NCBI RefSeq assembly: GCF_018257515.1
Contig: NZ_JAERJR010000007.1
Span: forward strand, 1-64,000
Direction of reading: 5' to 3'
Source: Tatumella sp. JGM118
Lineage (GTDB): Bacteria; Pseudomonadota; Gammaproteobacteria; Enterobacterales; Enterobacteriaceae
Length of the DNA: 64,000 bases
The position numbers were made by a program, and so were the translations under genes. This document shows, one piece after another, positions 6,612 to 17,864 of this stretch. The notes beneath the pieces were generated by a model. It had not been told where the DNA came from, ran no database searches, and saw only the letters and a program-made list of their open reading frames with translations. Positions within the stretch are counted from its first letter, which is position 1. Each line of letters starts with the position of its first letter.

Positions 6612-7878
6612 CAGATTCCTCAACACGATTTTCGGTTTCACGGTCCCACAACAAACGAGGATCAAATGTCAGTGCGGCGAACATCGTTAAAATAACGACG
6701 GTAGCAAACAATAGTGCGCCCGGAGCAGGTGTGATATTCATCAGCCCTCCCATGCGCACCAGTGAAGATAAGATGGCGATCACAAACACATCAATCATAG
6801 ACCAGCGTCCGACGAATTCGACCACGTCATACACCAGATGCATCTTCTCATTGTCCCGTCGTCCCCTGCCACTGGCATTCCAGCTGAGCCAGCCAATAGC
6901 CAGTATTTTCAGCGTTGGCACCATAATACTGGCAATAAAGATAATCATCGCCACCGGGTATGAGCCATCGCTCCAGAGGAGCACAACCCCGGCCATGATG
7001 TTTGAAGGATAAGTCGATCCCAGCGCACTGGTCACCATAATAGGCATAATATTCGCCGGCACATAAATCATTACCGATGTCAGTAATAATGCCAGTGTCC
7101 ATTGCAGGCTCTGTCGTTTACGGGCCTCCCCGCGGGTGAAGCATCGCGGACAGGTACGCCTATCCACCGGTAAGATGGCGGTACAGCAGGGACAGGCGCG
7201 CATGCCCTGCGCCAGTCCGCTGACCCCTGCAACCGGGGTTTTAAAGGCCGGCAGTTCCGGCTGGATATGGAGCCAGAGTTGCCGCTTATCGACACACTGA
7301 AAGGCCCTGAGCTGAAGAATACAGAACAGGCACCAGGGCCAGAAACTGATCCCCAGGCCAATTTCACCGTAGGCCATCAGTTTCACAAAACTGACCAGTA
7401 CCCCGGCCATAAAGATCTCAGCCATTCCCCAGTTACGCAGATGGAAAAATCCCCGTCCCAGCATGACGCGTAAACCGTGCGGCATTTTTACCCGGTTCAC
7501 CAGCAGAAGCAGGATCACCAGACAACAGGCAGGGATTACCTGTACCAGCATTAAAAAGATGAATGCCAGCGGGCTGAAATCATCGGAAACCATAATATCC
7601 GGTATCCGGGTCAGGGAAATTTCACTGCTTATTCCCGCCACGTGCATACTGATAAACGGGAATAAATTCGCCAGTACCAGCATGAGCAGTGCCGAGATGC
7701 TATAGACGGTTGGCCGGACACCAGGGTCCGGCCAGCGCATAGACAATGTGGAATGACAGCGTGGACACACCGCTTTTTTCCCCGTACTCAGGGCTGGTAA
7801 GCGGCAGGCCAGGTCACATTGCGGACACAGAACCCATGTGTCTGCATCACTAAGCTGCTCACACCGGGTTATGTTCAT
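6595..7878 (-). CDS. pqiA: Intermembrane transport protein PqiA
   Basis: PqiA is the inner-membrane component of the PqiABC lipid transport system. The 427-residue product has two repeats, each a zinc-ribbon followed by four membrane helices. The first ribbon has CPQC at about 18 and CPRC at about 38, the second CPCC and CPRC at about 230-245. Conserved segments include VLVSFVKLMAYG and YVPANIMPIM. It starts 5 bases after the uup stop, so uup-pqiA-pqiB-pqiC is likely one transcript. In E. coli the operon is SoxRS-regulated; I did not find a clear soxbox. Confidence 0.94.
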   Translation of the reverse strand: MNITRCEQLSDADTWVLCPQCDLACRLPALSTGKKAVCPRCHSTLSMRWPDPGVRPTVYSISALLMLVLANLFPFISMHVAGISSEISLTRIPDIMVSDDFSPLAFIFLMLVQVIPACCLVILLLLVNRVKMPHGLRVMLGRGFFHLRNWGMAEIFMAGVLVSFVKLMAYGEIGLGISFWPWCLFCILQLRAFQCVDKRQLWLHIQPELPAFKTPVAGVSGLAQGMRACPCCTAILPVDRRTCPRCFTRGEARKRQSLQWTLALLLTSVMIYVPANIMPIMVTSALGSTYPSNIMAGVVLLWSDGSYPVAMIIFIASIMVPTLKILAIGWLSWNASGRGRRDNEKMHLVYDVVEFVGRWSMIDVFVIAILSSLVRMGGLMNITPAPGALLFATVVILTMFAALTFDPRLLWDRETENRVEESGVETE

Positions 7879-7883
7879 GGGGG

Positions 7884-9800
7884 TTATGCTCCGTTTCTCA
7901 TATTTTCGAGGGTTTCCCAGCGGGCAAAGGCCTCTTCCAGCGCCTGCTCGGTGGCCGTGAGTTGTTCTGTCGCTGCCCGCACTTTATCCTGCGGCTGAGT
8001 GAAGAAATCAGGCTCGCTCATTTGCGCTTGCAGCTCACCAATCTGCGTTTCCAGCTGTTCCAGCTTCTGCGGCAACTGTTCCAGTTCACGTGCCAGGTTA
8101 TAGCTGAGTTTGGCCGGTTTTGCGGCATTTTTTTCGGTATTTTTTACCGGTTTATCTGCGCTGCTGGCCGGTTTCGGACTGACTGTTTTTTTGGTCTGCA
8201 GATAGGCCGCACGCTGTAACTGCGCATCATGATAGCCCCCCACAAAGCGGCCAATCTCACCGTTGCCTTCAAAAATCCAGCAATCTGTCACGGTATTATC
8301 CACAAACTGACGATCATGGCTGACCAGCAGGATGGTTCCCTGGTAACCGTCGATCAGCTCTTCCAGCAATTCCAGCGTTTCAACATCCAGATCATTGGTC
8401 GGTTCATCCAGAATCATTAAATTGCTGGGTTTCAGGAACAATTTTGCCAGTAACAGGCGATTACGCTCACCTCCGGAGAGGGCACGGACCGGTGTCATTG
8501 CACGTTTAGGGTGGAACAGGAAGTCCTGCAGGTAGCCCAGCACATGGCGGGGTTTACCGTTCACCATCACTTCCTGCTTACCTTCTGCCAGGTTATCCAT
8601 GACCGTACGGTCCGGATCCAGCTCTGCCCTGTGCTGATCAAAGTAAGCGACTTCCAGTTTGGTTCCGCTGTGTACCCGACCGCTGTCTGCGGCTATATCA
8701 CCGAGCATCAGGCGTAACATCGTGGTTTTACCGCAACCGTTCGCGCCGATCAGTGCAATTTTGTCGCCACGCTGGACCTGCGCTGAAAAATCGTTAACCA
8801 GTGACCGCCCTTCCACCTGGTAACTGACGTTTTCCAGTTCAAAGACAATTTTTCCGGAACGTGAGGCTTCTTCCACCTGCATATTCGCTTTACCCATCAC
8901 TTCGCGACGTTCGGAACGTTCACGACGTAACGCTTTCAGGGCGCGGACACGACCTTCATTACGGGTACGACGCGCTTTGATCCCCTGACGGATCCACACT
9001 TCTTCCTGTGCCAGTTTGCGGTCGAATTCTGCGTTTTGCTGTTCCTCAACCCGCAGGGCTTCTTCTTTACCGAGCACAAAATTATCGTAATCTCCGGGCC
9101 AGGAGACCAGTTTACCGCGATCCAGATCCACAATACGGGTAGCCATATTGCGGATAAACGAACGGTCGTGGGAGATGAAGACAATGCTGCCACTGAATGT
9201 TTTCAGGAACGTCTCAAGCCAGTCAATGGTTTCGATATCCAGGTGGTTAGTCGGTTCATCCAGCAGTAAGACTTTCGGGTTACTGACCAGAGCACGGCCG
9301 AGCGCGGCTTTACGTAACCATCCACCGGATAACGAAGACAGCTCAGTTTCCGGGCTCAGACCGATATTCTGTAAAACATCGTTAATCCGGCTTTCCAGCT
9401 GCCAGAGATTATGGTGGTCCAGCAGCGATTGCAACCGGGCCATTTCATTAAGATTTTTCTCGCTCGGATCCTCCATGACCTGATGAGAAATGGCGTGGTA
9501 GGCTTTCAGATATTGCGCCTGATCCGCGACACCTTCCGCCACAAAGTCATAGACCGAACCGGTGATATTACGCGGCGGATCCTGTTGCAGTCGGGCTACC
9601 ACCAGATCCTGCTCGTACACAATACGGCCATCATCCAGCGCGATTTCCTGGTTGATGATCTTCATCAGGGTGGACTTACCGGCACCATTACGGCCGACCA
9701 GACAGACACGCTCATTTTCTTCGATGTGTAACTCAGTGTTATCCAGTAATGGCGCATCACTGAACGATAACCAGGCATTATGTATACTGATTAAAGACAT
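7884..9800 (-). CDS. uup: ABC-F ATPase Uup
   Basis: Uup is a cytoplasmic ABC-F protein with two ATPase cassettes and no membrane domain. It acts on ribosomes and on branched DNA, and its loss raises precise transposon excision in E. coli. The 638-residue protein has Walker A motifs GRNGAGKS (about 37) and GANGCGKT (about 354). It also has signatures LSGGW and LSGGERNR, Walker B LLLDEPTNHLD and LMILDEPTNDLD, the inter-cassette linker with the Arg/Lys-rich RRTRNEGRVRALKALRRER, and the C-terminal coiled-coil DNA-binding domain. The ATG at 9800 lies 6 bases after the rlmKL stop. Confidence 0.95.
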   Translation of the reverse strand: MSLISIHNAWLSFSDAPLLDNTELHIEENERVCLVGRNGAGKSTLMKIINQEIALDDGRIVYEQDLVVARLQQDPPRNITGSVYDFVAEGVADQAQYLKAYHAISHQVMEDPSEKNLNEMARLQSLLDHHNLWQLESRINDVLQNIGLSPETELSSLSGGWLRKAALGRALVSNPKVLLLDEPTNHLDIETIDWLETFLKTFSGSIVFISHDRSFIRNMATRIVDLDRGKLVSWPGDYDNFVLGKEEALRVEEQQNAEFDRKLAQEEVWIRQGIKARRTRNEGRVRALKALRRERSERREVMGKANMQVEEASRSGKIVFELENVSYQVEGRSLVNDFSAQVQRGDKIALIGANGCGKTTMLRLMLGDIAADSGRVHSGTKLEVAYFDQHRAELDPDRTVMDNLAEGKQEVMVNGKPRHVLGYLQDFLFHPKRAMTPVRALSGGERNRLLLAKLFLKPSNLMILDEPTNDLDVETLELLEELIDGYQGTILLVSHDRQFVDNTVTDCWIFEGNGEIGRFVGGYHDAQLQRAAYLQTKKTVSPKPASSADKPVKNTEKNAAKPAKLSYNLARELEQLPQKLEQLETQIGELQAQMSEPDFFTQPQDKVRAATEQLTATEQALEEAFARWETLENMRNGA

Positions 9801-9806
9801 AACTAT

Positions 9807-11921
9807 TTATTCCTTACCCGTGCCAGTGATCAGCCAGCAATTATGAATATGTTTATTTCTGGCAAAATCCTGTGAGAGGGTTTTTTGCGTAATTTCCTGC
9901 GCCTGAAGACCCAGTGCAGCCAGCGCGTCATGATCCATTTTGAATCCGCGCTTATTGTTAGAGAACATAATAGTCCCGCCACGACGCAGGAGCCGTTTCA
10001 GAGAGCGCATCAGTTCCGGATGATCGCGCTGAACATCAAAGCTCTCTTCCATCCGCTTAGAGTTGGAGAAGGTTGGCGGATCGATAAAGATCAGATCAAA
10101 CGTCTCGGTCGCATTTTCCAGCCAGCTGAGACAGTCTGACTGTATAAGCCGATGTGCCCGTCCGGATAAACCGTTCAGTTGCAGATTGCGCTCAGCCCAC
10201 TCCAGATAGGTCCGTGACATATCCACCGTGGTGGTTGACCGTGCACCGCCCAGCCCCGCATGGACACTGGCACTGCCGGTATAGGCAAACAGGTTAAGGA
10301 AGTCTTTCCCCTGACTCATTTCACCTAACATATGACGCGCAATCCGGTGGTCAATAAACAGTCCGGTATCCAGGTAATCCGTCAGGTTGACCAGGAAACG
10401 GGCATTATATTCTTTGACTTCAAAAAACTCGCCTTTATCAGAGAGTTTCTGATACTGGCTTTTCCCGCGCTGACGTTCACGGGTTTTCAGTACCAGACGG
10501 TTTGCCGGGATCTCCAGCACATTCAATGTCGCGCTGATCACATCGAATAAGCGTTGTCTGGCTTTTTGTGCATCGACGGTTTTCGGCGGTGCATATTCCT
10601 GAATCACGACCCGATCCGCATAGCGGTCGACCGCAATATTATATTCCGGCAGATCGGCATCATAAATGCGGTAGCAATCAATGCCTTCCTGTCTGGCCCA
10701 TTTATCCAGCTTTTTCACGTTCTTACGCAGGCGATTCGCATAGTCTTCCGCTATTTCGCCCTGACGTGCAGACGCACCGCTCATCAGCTGGTAGTTTTTC
10801 TGTATACAGTCGAGCGGGCCGTTTTTCGCTTTAAACTGACGTTCCGCCCGCAGTTGCAGGCAGCTCAGTAACTCCGGCGACCCACTGAAGAGGGATAATT
10901 TCCAGCCGCCGAACTCATTCTTCACAATACGTCCCAGCTGACTGTGCAGGGCTATCAGTGCCGGTTCGCTTTCCAGACGTTCCCCGTACGGTGGGTTACT
11001 GAGCAGCGTTCCCTTTTCTTCTTCAGGTAAGGTGTTTTTCAGCTGTAAAACATCCTGCTGCTTAAACGTAATAAACGCATTCATCCCCGCTTTACGGGCA
11101 TTCGCCTGCGCCCGCTGGATCAAAGACGGGTCGTTATCAAAGCCATAAAAACGAACTTTTTTCCCCTGCATCGCCCGGCCGGCGCGCGCGCGCGCTTCAC
11201 TCACCACTTCCTGCCACAGCGCGTCGTTATGTCCTTTCCAGGCCAGGAAGCCCCAGTGTTCACGGTTCAGGCCCGGAGCACGATCCGCCGCGATCATCGC
11301 CGCTTCAATCAACAGGGTACCTGAACCACACATCGGGTCGATCATCGGTGTGCCTGGCTGCCAGCCGGAACGCATTACCACCGCCGCCGCCAGGTTTTCC
11401 TTCATCGGCGCCTGACCCGTCTGCTGACGGTAATTACGCTGATGCAATGCATCTCCGCTCAAATCCAGAGAGATACTGACTTTATCTTTATTCAGCCAGG
11501 CATGGATGCGGATATCGGGATTGTCACGGTTAACGTCCGGGCGCGGCAGATTTTTACGGGTGAAGCTATCGACAATGGCGTCCTTGATCCGCAGTGCACC
11601 GAACTGGCTGTTACGGATCACCTCATTGGTCCCGTTAAAATGCACGACAAATCCCTGATGGCTGTCAAACAGTTCAGTCCAGGGAATCGACTGGGCACCG
11701 ACGTATAAATCGAGATCGCTCCACAAGCCAAACTCTCCTAATGGCAGCAGGATGCGCGATGCAAGGCGGCTCCACATCAGGCTCTGGTAAAGCGTTTTAT
11801 CATCGCCCTGATAGTGAACACCTCCCGGCACCAGCTGGATATCCTGAGCACCCAGCGATTCCAGCTCAGTTTTTAATAGTTCTTCCAGCCCACGGCCTGT
11901 ACTGGCAAAAAGAGAATTCAT
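9807..11921 (-). CDS. rlmL: Bifunctional 23S rRNA methyltransferase RlmKL
   Basis: The fused enzyme makes m2G2445 (N-terminal RlmL half) and m7G2069 (C-terminal RlmK half) of 23S rRNA. The 704-residue protein has an N-terminal THUMP domain, then a methyltransferase with [14 protein letters not shown] and the N2-guanine motif SNPPYGERL. The second Rossmann methyltransferase has [19 protein letters not shown] and [14 protein letters not shown]. Length equals the E. coli protein (702). It begins the leftward block rlmKL-uup-pqi and is divergent from ycbX across 105 bases. Confidence 0.96.
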   Translation of the reverse strand: MNSLFASTGRGLEELLKTELESLGAQDIQLVPGGVHYQGDDKTLYQSLMWSRLASRILLPLGEFGLWSDLDLYVGAQSIPWTELFDSHQGFVVHFNGTNEVIRNSQFGALRIKDAIVDSFTRKNLPRPDVNRDNPDIRIHAWLNKDKVSISLDLSGDALHQRNYRQQTGQAPMKENLAAAVVMRSGWQPGTPMIDPMCGSGTLLIEAAMIAADRAPGLNREHWGFLAWKGHNDALWQEVVSEARARAGRAMQGKKVRFYGFDNDPSLIQRAQANARKAGMNAFITFKQQDVLQLKNTLPEEEKGTLLSNPPYGERLESEPALIALHSQLGRIVKNEFGGWKLSLFSGSPELLSCLQLRAERQFKAKNGPLDCIQKNYQLMSGASARQGEIAEDYANRLRKNVKKLDKWARQEGIDCYRIYDADLPEYNIAVDRYADRVVIQEYAPPKTVDAQKARQRLFDVISATLNVLEIPANRLVLKTRERQRGKSQYQKLSDKGEFFEVKEYNARFLVNLTDYLDTGLFIDHRIARHMLGEMSQGKDFLNLFAYTGSASVHAGLGGARSTTTVDMSRTYLEWAERNLQLNGLSGRAHRLIQSDCLSWLENATETFDLIFIDPPTFSNSKRMEESFDVQRDHPELMRSLKRLLRRGGTIMFSNNKRGFKMDHDALAALGLQAQEITQKTLSQDFARNKHIHNCWLITGTGKE

Positions 11922-12026
11922 AATTTTTAGGTCTGCTTAATTGAAAATAGTTGCGCATTATAGCGAATCACAGCGCTATGTCATAAAGTTAGCTTCTTTT
12001 TGAAAAGTTACCTCACGGGTTCCCCT

Positions 12027-13145
12027 ATGATTAGTTTATCGCGGTTATTTATTCATCCGGTTAAATCCATGCGTGGCACTGCGGTTTCCCAGTCGCTGGT
12101 CCGTCCCGCCGGGCTTGCCTGGGATCGATTGTTTATGATCACGGATACCGAAGGCACCTTCATTACCGCACGCCGTTTTCCTGAGATGGTCCTCTTTACG
12201 CCGCTGATCATGGCTGAAGGTCTCTTTTTGCAGGCAAATGACGGCAGTCAGGCTTTGGTCCGGTTCGATGAATTCAGTGACGGCGGGGAAACGACCGAGG
12301 TCTGGGGATCACATTTTGATGCTTATATTGCCCCGGAAAGCATCAACCGCTGGCTGAGTACGTTTTTCCCCCATCCGGTTCAGTTACGCTGGATAGGTGA
12401 AAACCCGGCCCGTCGCGTTAAACGTGCTCCGGAAGTGCCGCTGGGGTTCGCCGATGGGTACCCTTTTCTGCTGATCAACGACGCTTCATTCTATGATTTA
12501 CAAAATCGCTGTCCTGCCGGGGTCCGTATCGAGCAATTCCGCCCGAATCTGGTCGTCAGCGGCGCACCGGCCTGGGATGAAGATCAATGGGCAGTGATCC
12601 GTGTCGGTGAGGTGACATTTGATGTTGCCAAACCCTGCAGTCGCTGTGTGCTGACCACGGTCAGTACTGAACGGGGAGTGGCTCATCCGTCAGGAGAGCC
12701 GATGAGGACCCTGAAGACGTTCAGACAGGCGGCCGATGATAGCGGTGATATCGATTTCGGTCTGAATCTGATGGCACGTAACAGTGGAGTGATCCGTTGC
12801 GGCGATAGCGTTGTCATCCTGGCCCGTAAACCGGCCCGTCTCTATGCTGAACATACTCCGGAGAACACCACTGCCACGACACCCGCCGCCGCGACCACGA
12901 TCGATATTACCTGTCAGGGTAAAACCTTCCGCGGCAACAATCAGCAGATTTTGCTGGAACAGCTTGAAAATGCCGGTTTACGGATCCCGTATTCCTGCCG
13001 GATGGGGTCATGTGGCTGCTGCAGGCTGACATTAGAAAGCGGAGACGTTACTCCGCTGAATGCCGGGGCAGTCGACGGTAACACCCTGCTGAGTTGCAGT
13101 TGTATTCCGCAGAGTTCAATCGTTCTCGGGGAAAACCCGCGTTAA
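12027..13145 (+). CDS. ycbX: MOSC and 2Fe-2S ferredoxin domain protein YcbX
   Basis: YcbX is a molybdenum-cofactor-dependent reductase that, in E. coli, detoxifies N-hydroxylated base analogues such as 6-hydroxylaminopurine. Domains are an N-terminal beta-barrel ([14 protein letters not shown]), a MOSC domain with conserved Cys in KPCSRCVLT (about 210-218), and a C-terminal ferredoxin domain with CRMGSCGCC and the last ligand in LLSCSCIP. I chose ATG 12027 (372 residues, E. coli 369) rather than the TTG at 12000, since it gives the family N-terminus. The 3' end overlaps the convergent zapC by four bases. Confidence 0.93.
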   Translation: MISLSRLFIHPVKSMRGTAVSQSLVRPAGLAWDRLFMITDTEGTFITARRFPEMVLFTPLIMAEGLFLQANDGSQALVRFDEFSDGGETTEVWGSHFDAYIAPESINRWLSTFFPHPVQLRWIGENPARRVKRAPEVPLGFADGYPFLLINDASFYDLQNRCPAGVRIEQFRPNLVVSGAPAWDEDQWAVIRVGEVTFDVAKPCSRCVLTTVSTERGVAHPSGEPMRTLKTFRQAADDSGDIDFGLNLMARNSGVIRCGDSVVILARKPARLYAEHTPENTTATTPAAATTIDITCQGKTFRGNNQQILLEQLENAGLRIPYSCRMGSCGCCRLTLESGDVTPLNAGAVDGNTLLSCSCIPQSSIVLGENPR

Positions 13146-13684
13146 ACCACCTGGTCGAAGCAGAGTTCCGCGACAGGTTCATAAGGACGTAACCTGTCGT
13201 TCATGATTTTAATCGCCTCACCCAGTAACAGCGTTTTACCGGCCAGCAGTAATGACGTCTGAGCAAGAACACAAAGAGTCGCGCTGGTTCCGGCTTCGAC
13301 AACCAGAAAACGCACCGGCTCCTGCGTGTCAGATAACAGTGCCTCAACCAGTTGCCCGGCTTCCGGCGCACAGCCCGCATGACAGGCGGTAAAGTGCCAG
13401 CTTTTGGGCATCAGGGGTTTAAGGAAGCGTCCGGCCACCAGCGCATTCAGGACCAATTCTGCCCGTTGCTGATGACTGAAATCCGCATCGCGGCAACGTT
13501 CTTCAAAATTAAAAAAACCGGCAGCATCATCAACACAAAATTTCTGCGATTCGAAAGCATCGGGCGTCAGCATTTTTTTGGAAAAACGCGAACGGAAATG
13601 CAATCCCTCGGTTAGATCCAGCATTAATCTGTCCTGCTTCTCATCATAATACCAGTGCCAGCGATCGTCAGGTTTCAATGTCAT
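13142..13684 (-). CDS. zapC: Cell division protein ZapC
   Basis: ZapC is a cytoplasmic Z-ring-associated protein that binds FtsZ, promotes filament bundling and lowers its GTPase activity. The 180-residue product has the family length and opening ([34 protein letters not shown]). The C-terminal motif [13 protein letters not shown] is also characteristic. It is convergent with ycbX and lies between ycbX and pyrD, as in E. coli. Confidence 0.93.
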   Translation of the reverse strand: MTLKPDDRWHWYYDEKQDRLMLDLTEGLHFRSRFSKKMLTPDAFESQKFCVDDAAGFFNFEERCRDADFSHQQRAELVLNALVAGRFLKPLMPKSWHFTACHAGCAPEAGQLVEALLSDTQEPVRFLVVEAGTSATLCVLAQTSLLLAGKTLLLGEAIKIMNDRLRPYEPVAELCFDQVV

Positions 13685-13800
13685 TTATGGTGCCTCTTAA
13701 ATTTACGGCAAATATACCGTTGCCTGAATATCCTTCTTTCAGGACTCAATAATAAACAGCCAGGCAGGCCAGCCATCCCTGATCTGAACAAAATATAAAC

Positions 13801-13832
13801 GAGCCAGAGACGTAAATAAACCCCTCTGGCTA
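13801..13832 (-). terminator. Possible pyrD terminator
   Basis: AGCCAGAG pairs with CTCTGGCT (13802-13809 with 13824-13831) just after pyrD. On the minus strand a T-rich but interrupted tract follows. Confidence 0.4.
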
Positions 13833-13851
13833 AATAATCTGCTTTTTGTGG

Positions 13852-14862
13852 TTAAATGTTCTTCACAATATCTTTAATCAGACCCGGTCCTTTATAAATA
13901 AACCCGGAATAGATTTGGATGAGCGATGCACCCGCCGCTAATTTTTCTTTCGCCGCCATTAATGAATCAATGCCGCCGACACCAATAATTGGCAGTCGTC
14001 CCGCTAATTCCTGGTTCAGACGATGAATAATTTGTGTGCTTTTAAGCTGTACCGGACGACCGCTCAATCCGCCACTCTCTCCGGCATGTTTCAGCCCTTC
14101 CACCAGTGATCGATCCAGCGTGGTATTCGTTGCAATCACGCCATCAATATTATGTCTGACCAGGCTATCCGCGACCTGGATCAATTCTTCTTCCGAAAGA
14201 TCCGGCGCGATCTTTACCGCCACCGGGACGTATTTAAGATGCCGCTTCTGAAGTTCCTGCTGTTTATTTTTAATTGCCGATAACAAATCATCCAGTGCTT
14301 CACCGTACTGCAGCGTACGTAAACCCGGAGTATTCGGGGATGAAATATTCACCGTGATATACCCGGCATGCGCATAGGTTTTTTCCATGCAGATCAGATA
14401 ATCGTCTTTGCCCTGTTCGACCGGGGTATCTTTATTTTTACCAATATTGATACCGATGATCCCTTTAAACTGCGCTTTTTTGACGTTCTCAACCAGATGA
14501 TCCACACCGAGATTATTAAATCCCATCCGGTTAATAATCCCTTCGGCCTCAACTAAACGGAAAAGGCGGGGTTTATCATTGCCGGCTTGCGGACGCGGAG
14601 TGACGGTTCCGACTTCAACAAAACCGAAGCCCATCATGCCAAAGGCATCGATACATTCACCATTTTTATCTAATCCGGCGGCCAGGCCCAGCGGATTATC
14701 GAATTGTAATCCCATACAACTTACCGGACGCGACGGTACACGTTGATGCACGAGGCGTTCAAAGGGTGTGCCACGAATCAGTTTCAACTGGTTAATCGTC
14801 AGTTCATGGGCCCGTTCGGGATCGAGCTGAAACAGGGCAGGACGGATGATTGGATATAACAT
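13852..14862 (-). CDS. pyrD: Dihydroorotate dehydrogenase (quinone), class 2
   Basis: PyrD oxidises dihydroorotate to orotate at the inner membrane, passing electrons to quinone (fourth step of UMP synthesis). The 336-residue enzyme has the class 2 N-terminal membrane-binding helices ([20 protein letters not shown]). FMN and substrate motifs follow: [29 protein letters not shown] with the catalytic serine near 175, and GVGGIDSL. It has its own promoter region of 190 bases, with pepN upstream. In E. coli the ssu and elf clusters separate pyrD and pepN and are absent here. Confidence 0.97.
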   Translation of the reverse strand: MLYPIIRPALFQLDPERAHELTINQLKLIRGTPFERLVHQRVPSRPVSCMGLQFDNPLGLAAGLDKNGECIDAFGMMGFGFVEVGTVTPRPQAGNDKPRLFRLVEAEGIINRMGFNNLGVDHLVENVKKAQFKGIIGINIGKNKDTPVEQGKDDYLICMEKTYAHAGYITVNISSPNTPGLRTLQYGEALDDLLSAIKNKQQELQKRHLKYVPVAVKIAPDLSEEELIQVADSLVRHNIDGVIATNTTLDRSLVEGLKHAGESGGLSGRPVQLKSTQIIHRLNQELAGRLPIIGVGGIDSLMAAKEKLAAGASLIQIYSGFIYKGPGLIKDIVKNI

Positions 14863-14923
14863 GCACTCTCCTGGATGCTGTGGTCGCGCGCCGGGCTATC
14901 GCCCGTGCTTATTTTGCGCCGGA

Positions 14924-14952
14924 ATGGTAATGAGCTTTCGGGAAAAAGTAAA
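14924..14952 (-). promoter_or_regulatory. Candidate pyrD promoter
   Basis: On the minus strand TTTACT (14947-14952) and TACCAT (14924-14929) are 17 bases apart, 62 bases before the pyrD ATG. The leader then carries a short GC hairpin (CGGGC/GCCCG at about 14890-14904). E. coli pyrD is controlled by start-site switching and a leader hairpin. A similar scheme is possible here but not shown. Confidence 0.4.
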
Positions 14953-15002
14953 TTTCCCTGAATCGCCCGCCGTAATATCAAAAAGCAGAACATTGACTGA
15001 AT

Positions 15003-15034
15003 GAAAAAAAACCACCCGGTAACAGGTGGTTTCA
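15003..15034 (-). terminator. pepN terminator
   Basis: ACCACC/GGTGGT stem (15011-15031) followed on the minus strand by eight Ts. It starts about 20 bases after the pepN stop. Confidence 0.85.
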
Positions 15035-15052
15035 GCGTTATTTCATCACTGA

Positions 15053-17668
15053 CTATGCCGCCAGGGCTTTGGTGATTTTTTCATATAAATCACGGGAGAG
15101 ATTATCGAGGCCTTTGAGTTCCTCAAGTGCCTCTCTCATCAGTTGCTGGCGCTGACTGTCATAACGTTTCAGACGGATCAGAGGTTCGATAAGCCTTGCC
15201 GCAATTTGCGGGTTACGTTTATTCAGATCTTTCAGCATCCGGGTGAGGAAGCGGTATCCGCTACCGTCGGTGGCATGAAAAGCTGCAGGGTTAGCCGAGG
15301 CAAAAGCACCAATCAGCGAACGCACACGGTTCGGGTTGGTCATGGTAAATGAGCGATGGTTCAGCAGACCTTCCACGCGCGCCAATACATCCGCAGCCGG
15401 ACTGGTGGCCTGCAGAACAAACCATTTATCCATCACCAGACCATCCTGATGCCAGCGCTCGTCCCATTGTCCCAGCAGTTCATCGGCACATGGCAGTTGT
15501 GCACTCACTGCCGCATTCAGCGCTGCCAGTGCATCTGTCATATTGTTGGCCTGCTGATACTGCTGGCGTACCAGGGTATCTGCTTCTTCCGGCTGACCGA
15601 AGGCCAGATAGCTCAGACAGACGTTTTTAAGTGCCCGCTTACCAATATCTTCCTGAACCACTTTATATTCACCGCACTGGTTTTCACGGTAACCTTCACG
15701 CAACTCTGACTGCAGTTCTTTCGCCAGCGTTCTGATAATGGCTGTTCTGACGGCGGCGATAGCTATCGGGTCAATGAGTTCAAACCATTCCGCCATCTCA
15801 TTTTCAGAAGGCAGGCTCAGGATAAGCGCCGTCAATGCCGGGTCACGCCCTTTATCGGCCAGTACGGAACGGAAAGCTTCTGCAACGTGTTGTGGCAGCG
15901 ACAGTGGCTGCTTCTGACGGAAACGTAGCACGTTCAGTTTCACATAGGTGGCCAGCAGGCTCTGTGCCGCATCCCAGCGGGAAAAGTCATTGCGTGCATG
16001 GCGCATCAGGAAGGTCAGTTGCGCGTCACTCCACTGATAATCCAGTTTTACCGGTGCCGAGAACTCCCGCAGCAACGACGGGACCGGCTGGAAGTAGACA
16101 TTATCAAACACAAACGTCTGCTCAGCTTCGGTCACATCCAGCACGGATGACACTGGCTTACCCTGGTACTGCAGTGGAATGATGTTGCCTTCACCGTCAT
16201 AAAGTTCGATATCCAGCGGAATATGTAATGGCAGCTTTTCTTTCTGATCGGCCGTTGCCGGTGTGTGTTGCTTTACATGCAGTTTATAGACTTCATGGTG
16301 CGGGTCATATTCATCACTGACGGTCAGCACCGGTGTACCGGACTGACTGTACCAGCGGCGGAATTGTGTCAGACTGACGCCGGACGCATCTTCCATCGCC
16401 TGCACGAAGTCATCACAGGTAGCGGCGCTGCCGTCATGACGCTGGAAATAAAGTTTGATACCTTTCTGGAATTTTTCTTCGCCCAGTAACGTATGCATCA
16501 TGCGGATCACTTCCGATCCCTTTTCGTAGACGGTCAGGGTGTAGAAATTATTCATTTCCATCACCTGATCCGGACGGATCGGATGGGCCATCGGGCTGGC
16601 ATCTTCCGCGAACTGAGCGCCACGCATCACCCTGACATTTTCGATCCGGTTTACCGGACGCGACCCCAGATCAGAGCTGAACTCCTGATCACGGAAGACG
16701 GTAAGCCCTTCTTTCAGACTCAGCTGGAACCAGTCACGGCAGGTCACACGGTTACCGGTCCAGTTATGGAAATATTCGTGACCGATAACGGCTTCAATAC
16801 CGAGGTAATCTTTATCGGTCGCCGTTTCGGCTTTCGCCAGCACATATTTGGAGTTAAAGACGTTCAGACCTTTATTCTCCATCGCCCCCATATTGAAGAA
16901 GTCGACGGCAACAATCATGAAAATATCCAGATCGTATTCGAGGTCAAATCGCTCTTCGTCCCACTTCATACTCTGCTTCAGCGAGGTCATCGCCCAGTCA
17001 GCCCTGTCGAGGTTACCCTGATCGACAAAGATTTCTAAAGCGACATCACGGCCTGAACGCGTGGTAAAGGTATCGCGTAAGACATCAAATTCGCCGGCCA
17101 CCAGCGCAAACAAGTAGCACGGTTTAGGGAACGGGTCCTGCCATTTTACCCAATGACGCCCCTCTCCGCAGTCACCTGAAGCAATGCGGTTACCGTTCGA
17201 CAGTAAATACGGATATTTCTTTTTATCGGCTTCAATAGTGGTCGTGAAACGCGCCAGTACATCCGGGCGGTCAGTATACCAGGTAATATGGTGGAAACCT
17301 TCGGCTTCACATTGAGTACACAACGCCTCACCGGATTTATACAGTCCTTCCAGCGCGGTATTTTGATCCGGGTGGATAGTGTTGACTATCTTCAGGGTAA
17401 ATTCAGCCGGGACGCCCCGTACCGTCAGCAAGCCTTCTTCAATGCTGTACTCCTGCCACGCTTGCCCGTCAATCTCCAGGCTTTCCAGCGTCAGGGATTC
17501 CCCCTGCAGGACCAGGTCTGTCGCCTGCTCATTCAGACGTTTCACCTGGCTGACCGCCGTAACACGGGTCTGTTGCTCATCGAGAATAAATGAGAGATCA
17601 ATATCGGTGATAGTGAAATCCGGCGCGCTGTAATCGTGGCGATATTTAATTTGCGGTTGATCTGTCAT
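15053..17668 (-). CDS. pepN: Aminopeptidase N (alanyl aminopeptidase)
   Basis: PepN is the major cytoplasmic M1 zinc aminopeptidase, removing N-terminal residues during peptide turnover. With the ATG at 17668 the protein has 871 residues (E. coli 870) and begins MTDQPQIKYRHDYSAPDF. A 10-codon upstream extension has no family support and was dropped. The substrate motif GAMEN is at 261-265, and zinc ligands are H297, H301 and E320 (HEYFHNW and SLKEGLTVF), with E298 as general base. It is followed by a strong terminator and is divergent from pncB. Confidence 0.97.
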   Translation of the reverse strand: MTDQPQIKYRHDYSAPDFTITDIDLSFILDEQQTRVTAVSQVKRLNEQATDLVLQGESLTLESLEIDGQAWQEYSIEEGLLTVRGVPAEFTLKIVNTIHPDQNTALEGLYKSGEALCTQCEAEGFHHITWYTDRPDVLARFTTTIEADKKKYPYLLSNGNRIASGDCGEGRHWVKWQDPFPKPCYLFALVAGEFDVLRDTFTTRSGRDVALEIFVDQGNLDRADWAMTSLKQSMKWDEERFDLEYDLDIFMIVAVDFFNMGAMENKGLNVFNSKYVLAKAETATDKDYLGIEAVIGHEYFHNWTGNRVTCRDWFQLSLKEGLTVFRDQEFSSDLGSRPVNRIENVRVMRGAQFAEDASPMAHPIRPDQVMEMNNFYTLTVYEKGSEVIRMMHTLLGEEKFQKGIKLYFQRHDGSAATCDDFVQAMEDASGVSLTQFRRWYSQSGTPVLTVSDEYDPHHEVYKLHVKQHTPATADQKEKLPLHIPLDIELYDGEGNIIPLQYQGKPVSSVLDVTEAEQTFVFDNVYFQPVPSLLREFSAPVKLDYQWSDAQLTFLMRHARNDFSRWDAAQSLLATYVKLNVLRFRQKQPLSLPQHVAEAFRSVLADKGRDPALTALILSLPSENEMAEWFELIDPIAIAAVRTAIIRTLAKELQSELREGYRENQCGEYKVVQEDIGKRALKNVCLSYLAFGQPEEADTLVRQQYQQANNMTDALAALNAAVSAQLPCADELLGQWDERWHQDGLVMDKWFVLQATSPAADVLARVEGLLNHRSFTMTNPNRVRSLIGAFASANPAAFHATDGSGYRFLTRMLKDLNKRNPQIAARLIEPLIRLKRYDSQRQQLMREALEELKGLDNLSRDLYEKITKALAA

Positions 17669-17828
17669 AAATTTTTCCCGGTCATAAAAAAAATACACTC
17701 GTCATGAGTTTATGCTTCTTAGCGGGCTGTTTCCAGATGCAAAGCGCCTGTCGGTAAATTCTCTCCATTTATTTAACAATAAGCACCGTTGAGTAACGAC
17801 CGGCAGCGGCAGATATGCTGTGATCTGA

Positions 17829-17856
17829 TTCACTTTTCATCAGATAGCGTTATACT
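17829..17856 (+). promoter_or_regulatory. Candidate pncB promoter
   Basis: TTCACT (17829-17834) and TATACT (17851-17856) are separated by 16 bases. The NadR-like box lies just downstream, where transcription would start. Confidence 0.5.
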
Positions 17857-17864
17857 GGAATTGT

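Noticed and set aside
6612-6665. Longer pqiB frame starting inside pqiA
   Set aside because: GTG 6611 has a Shine-Dalgarno sequence and reproduces the normal PqiB length.
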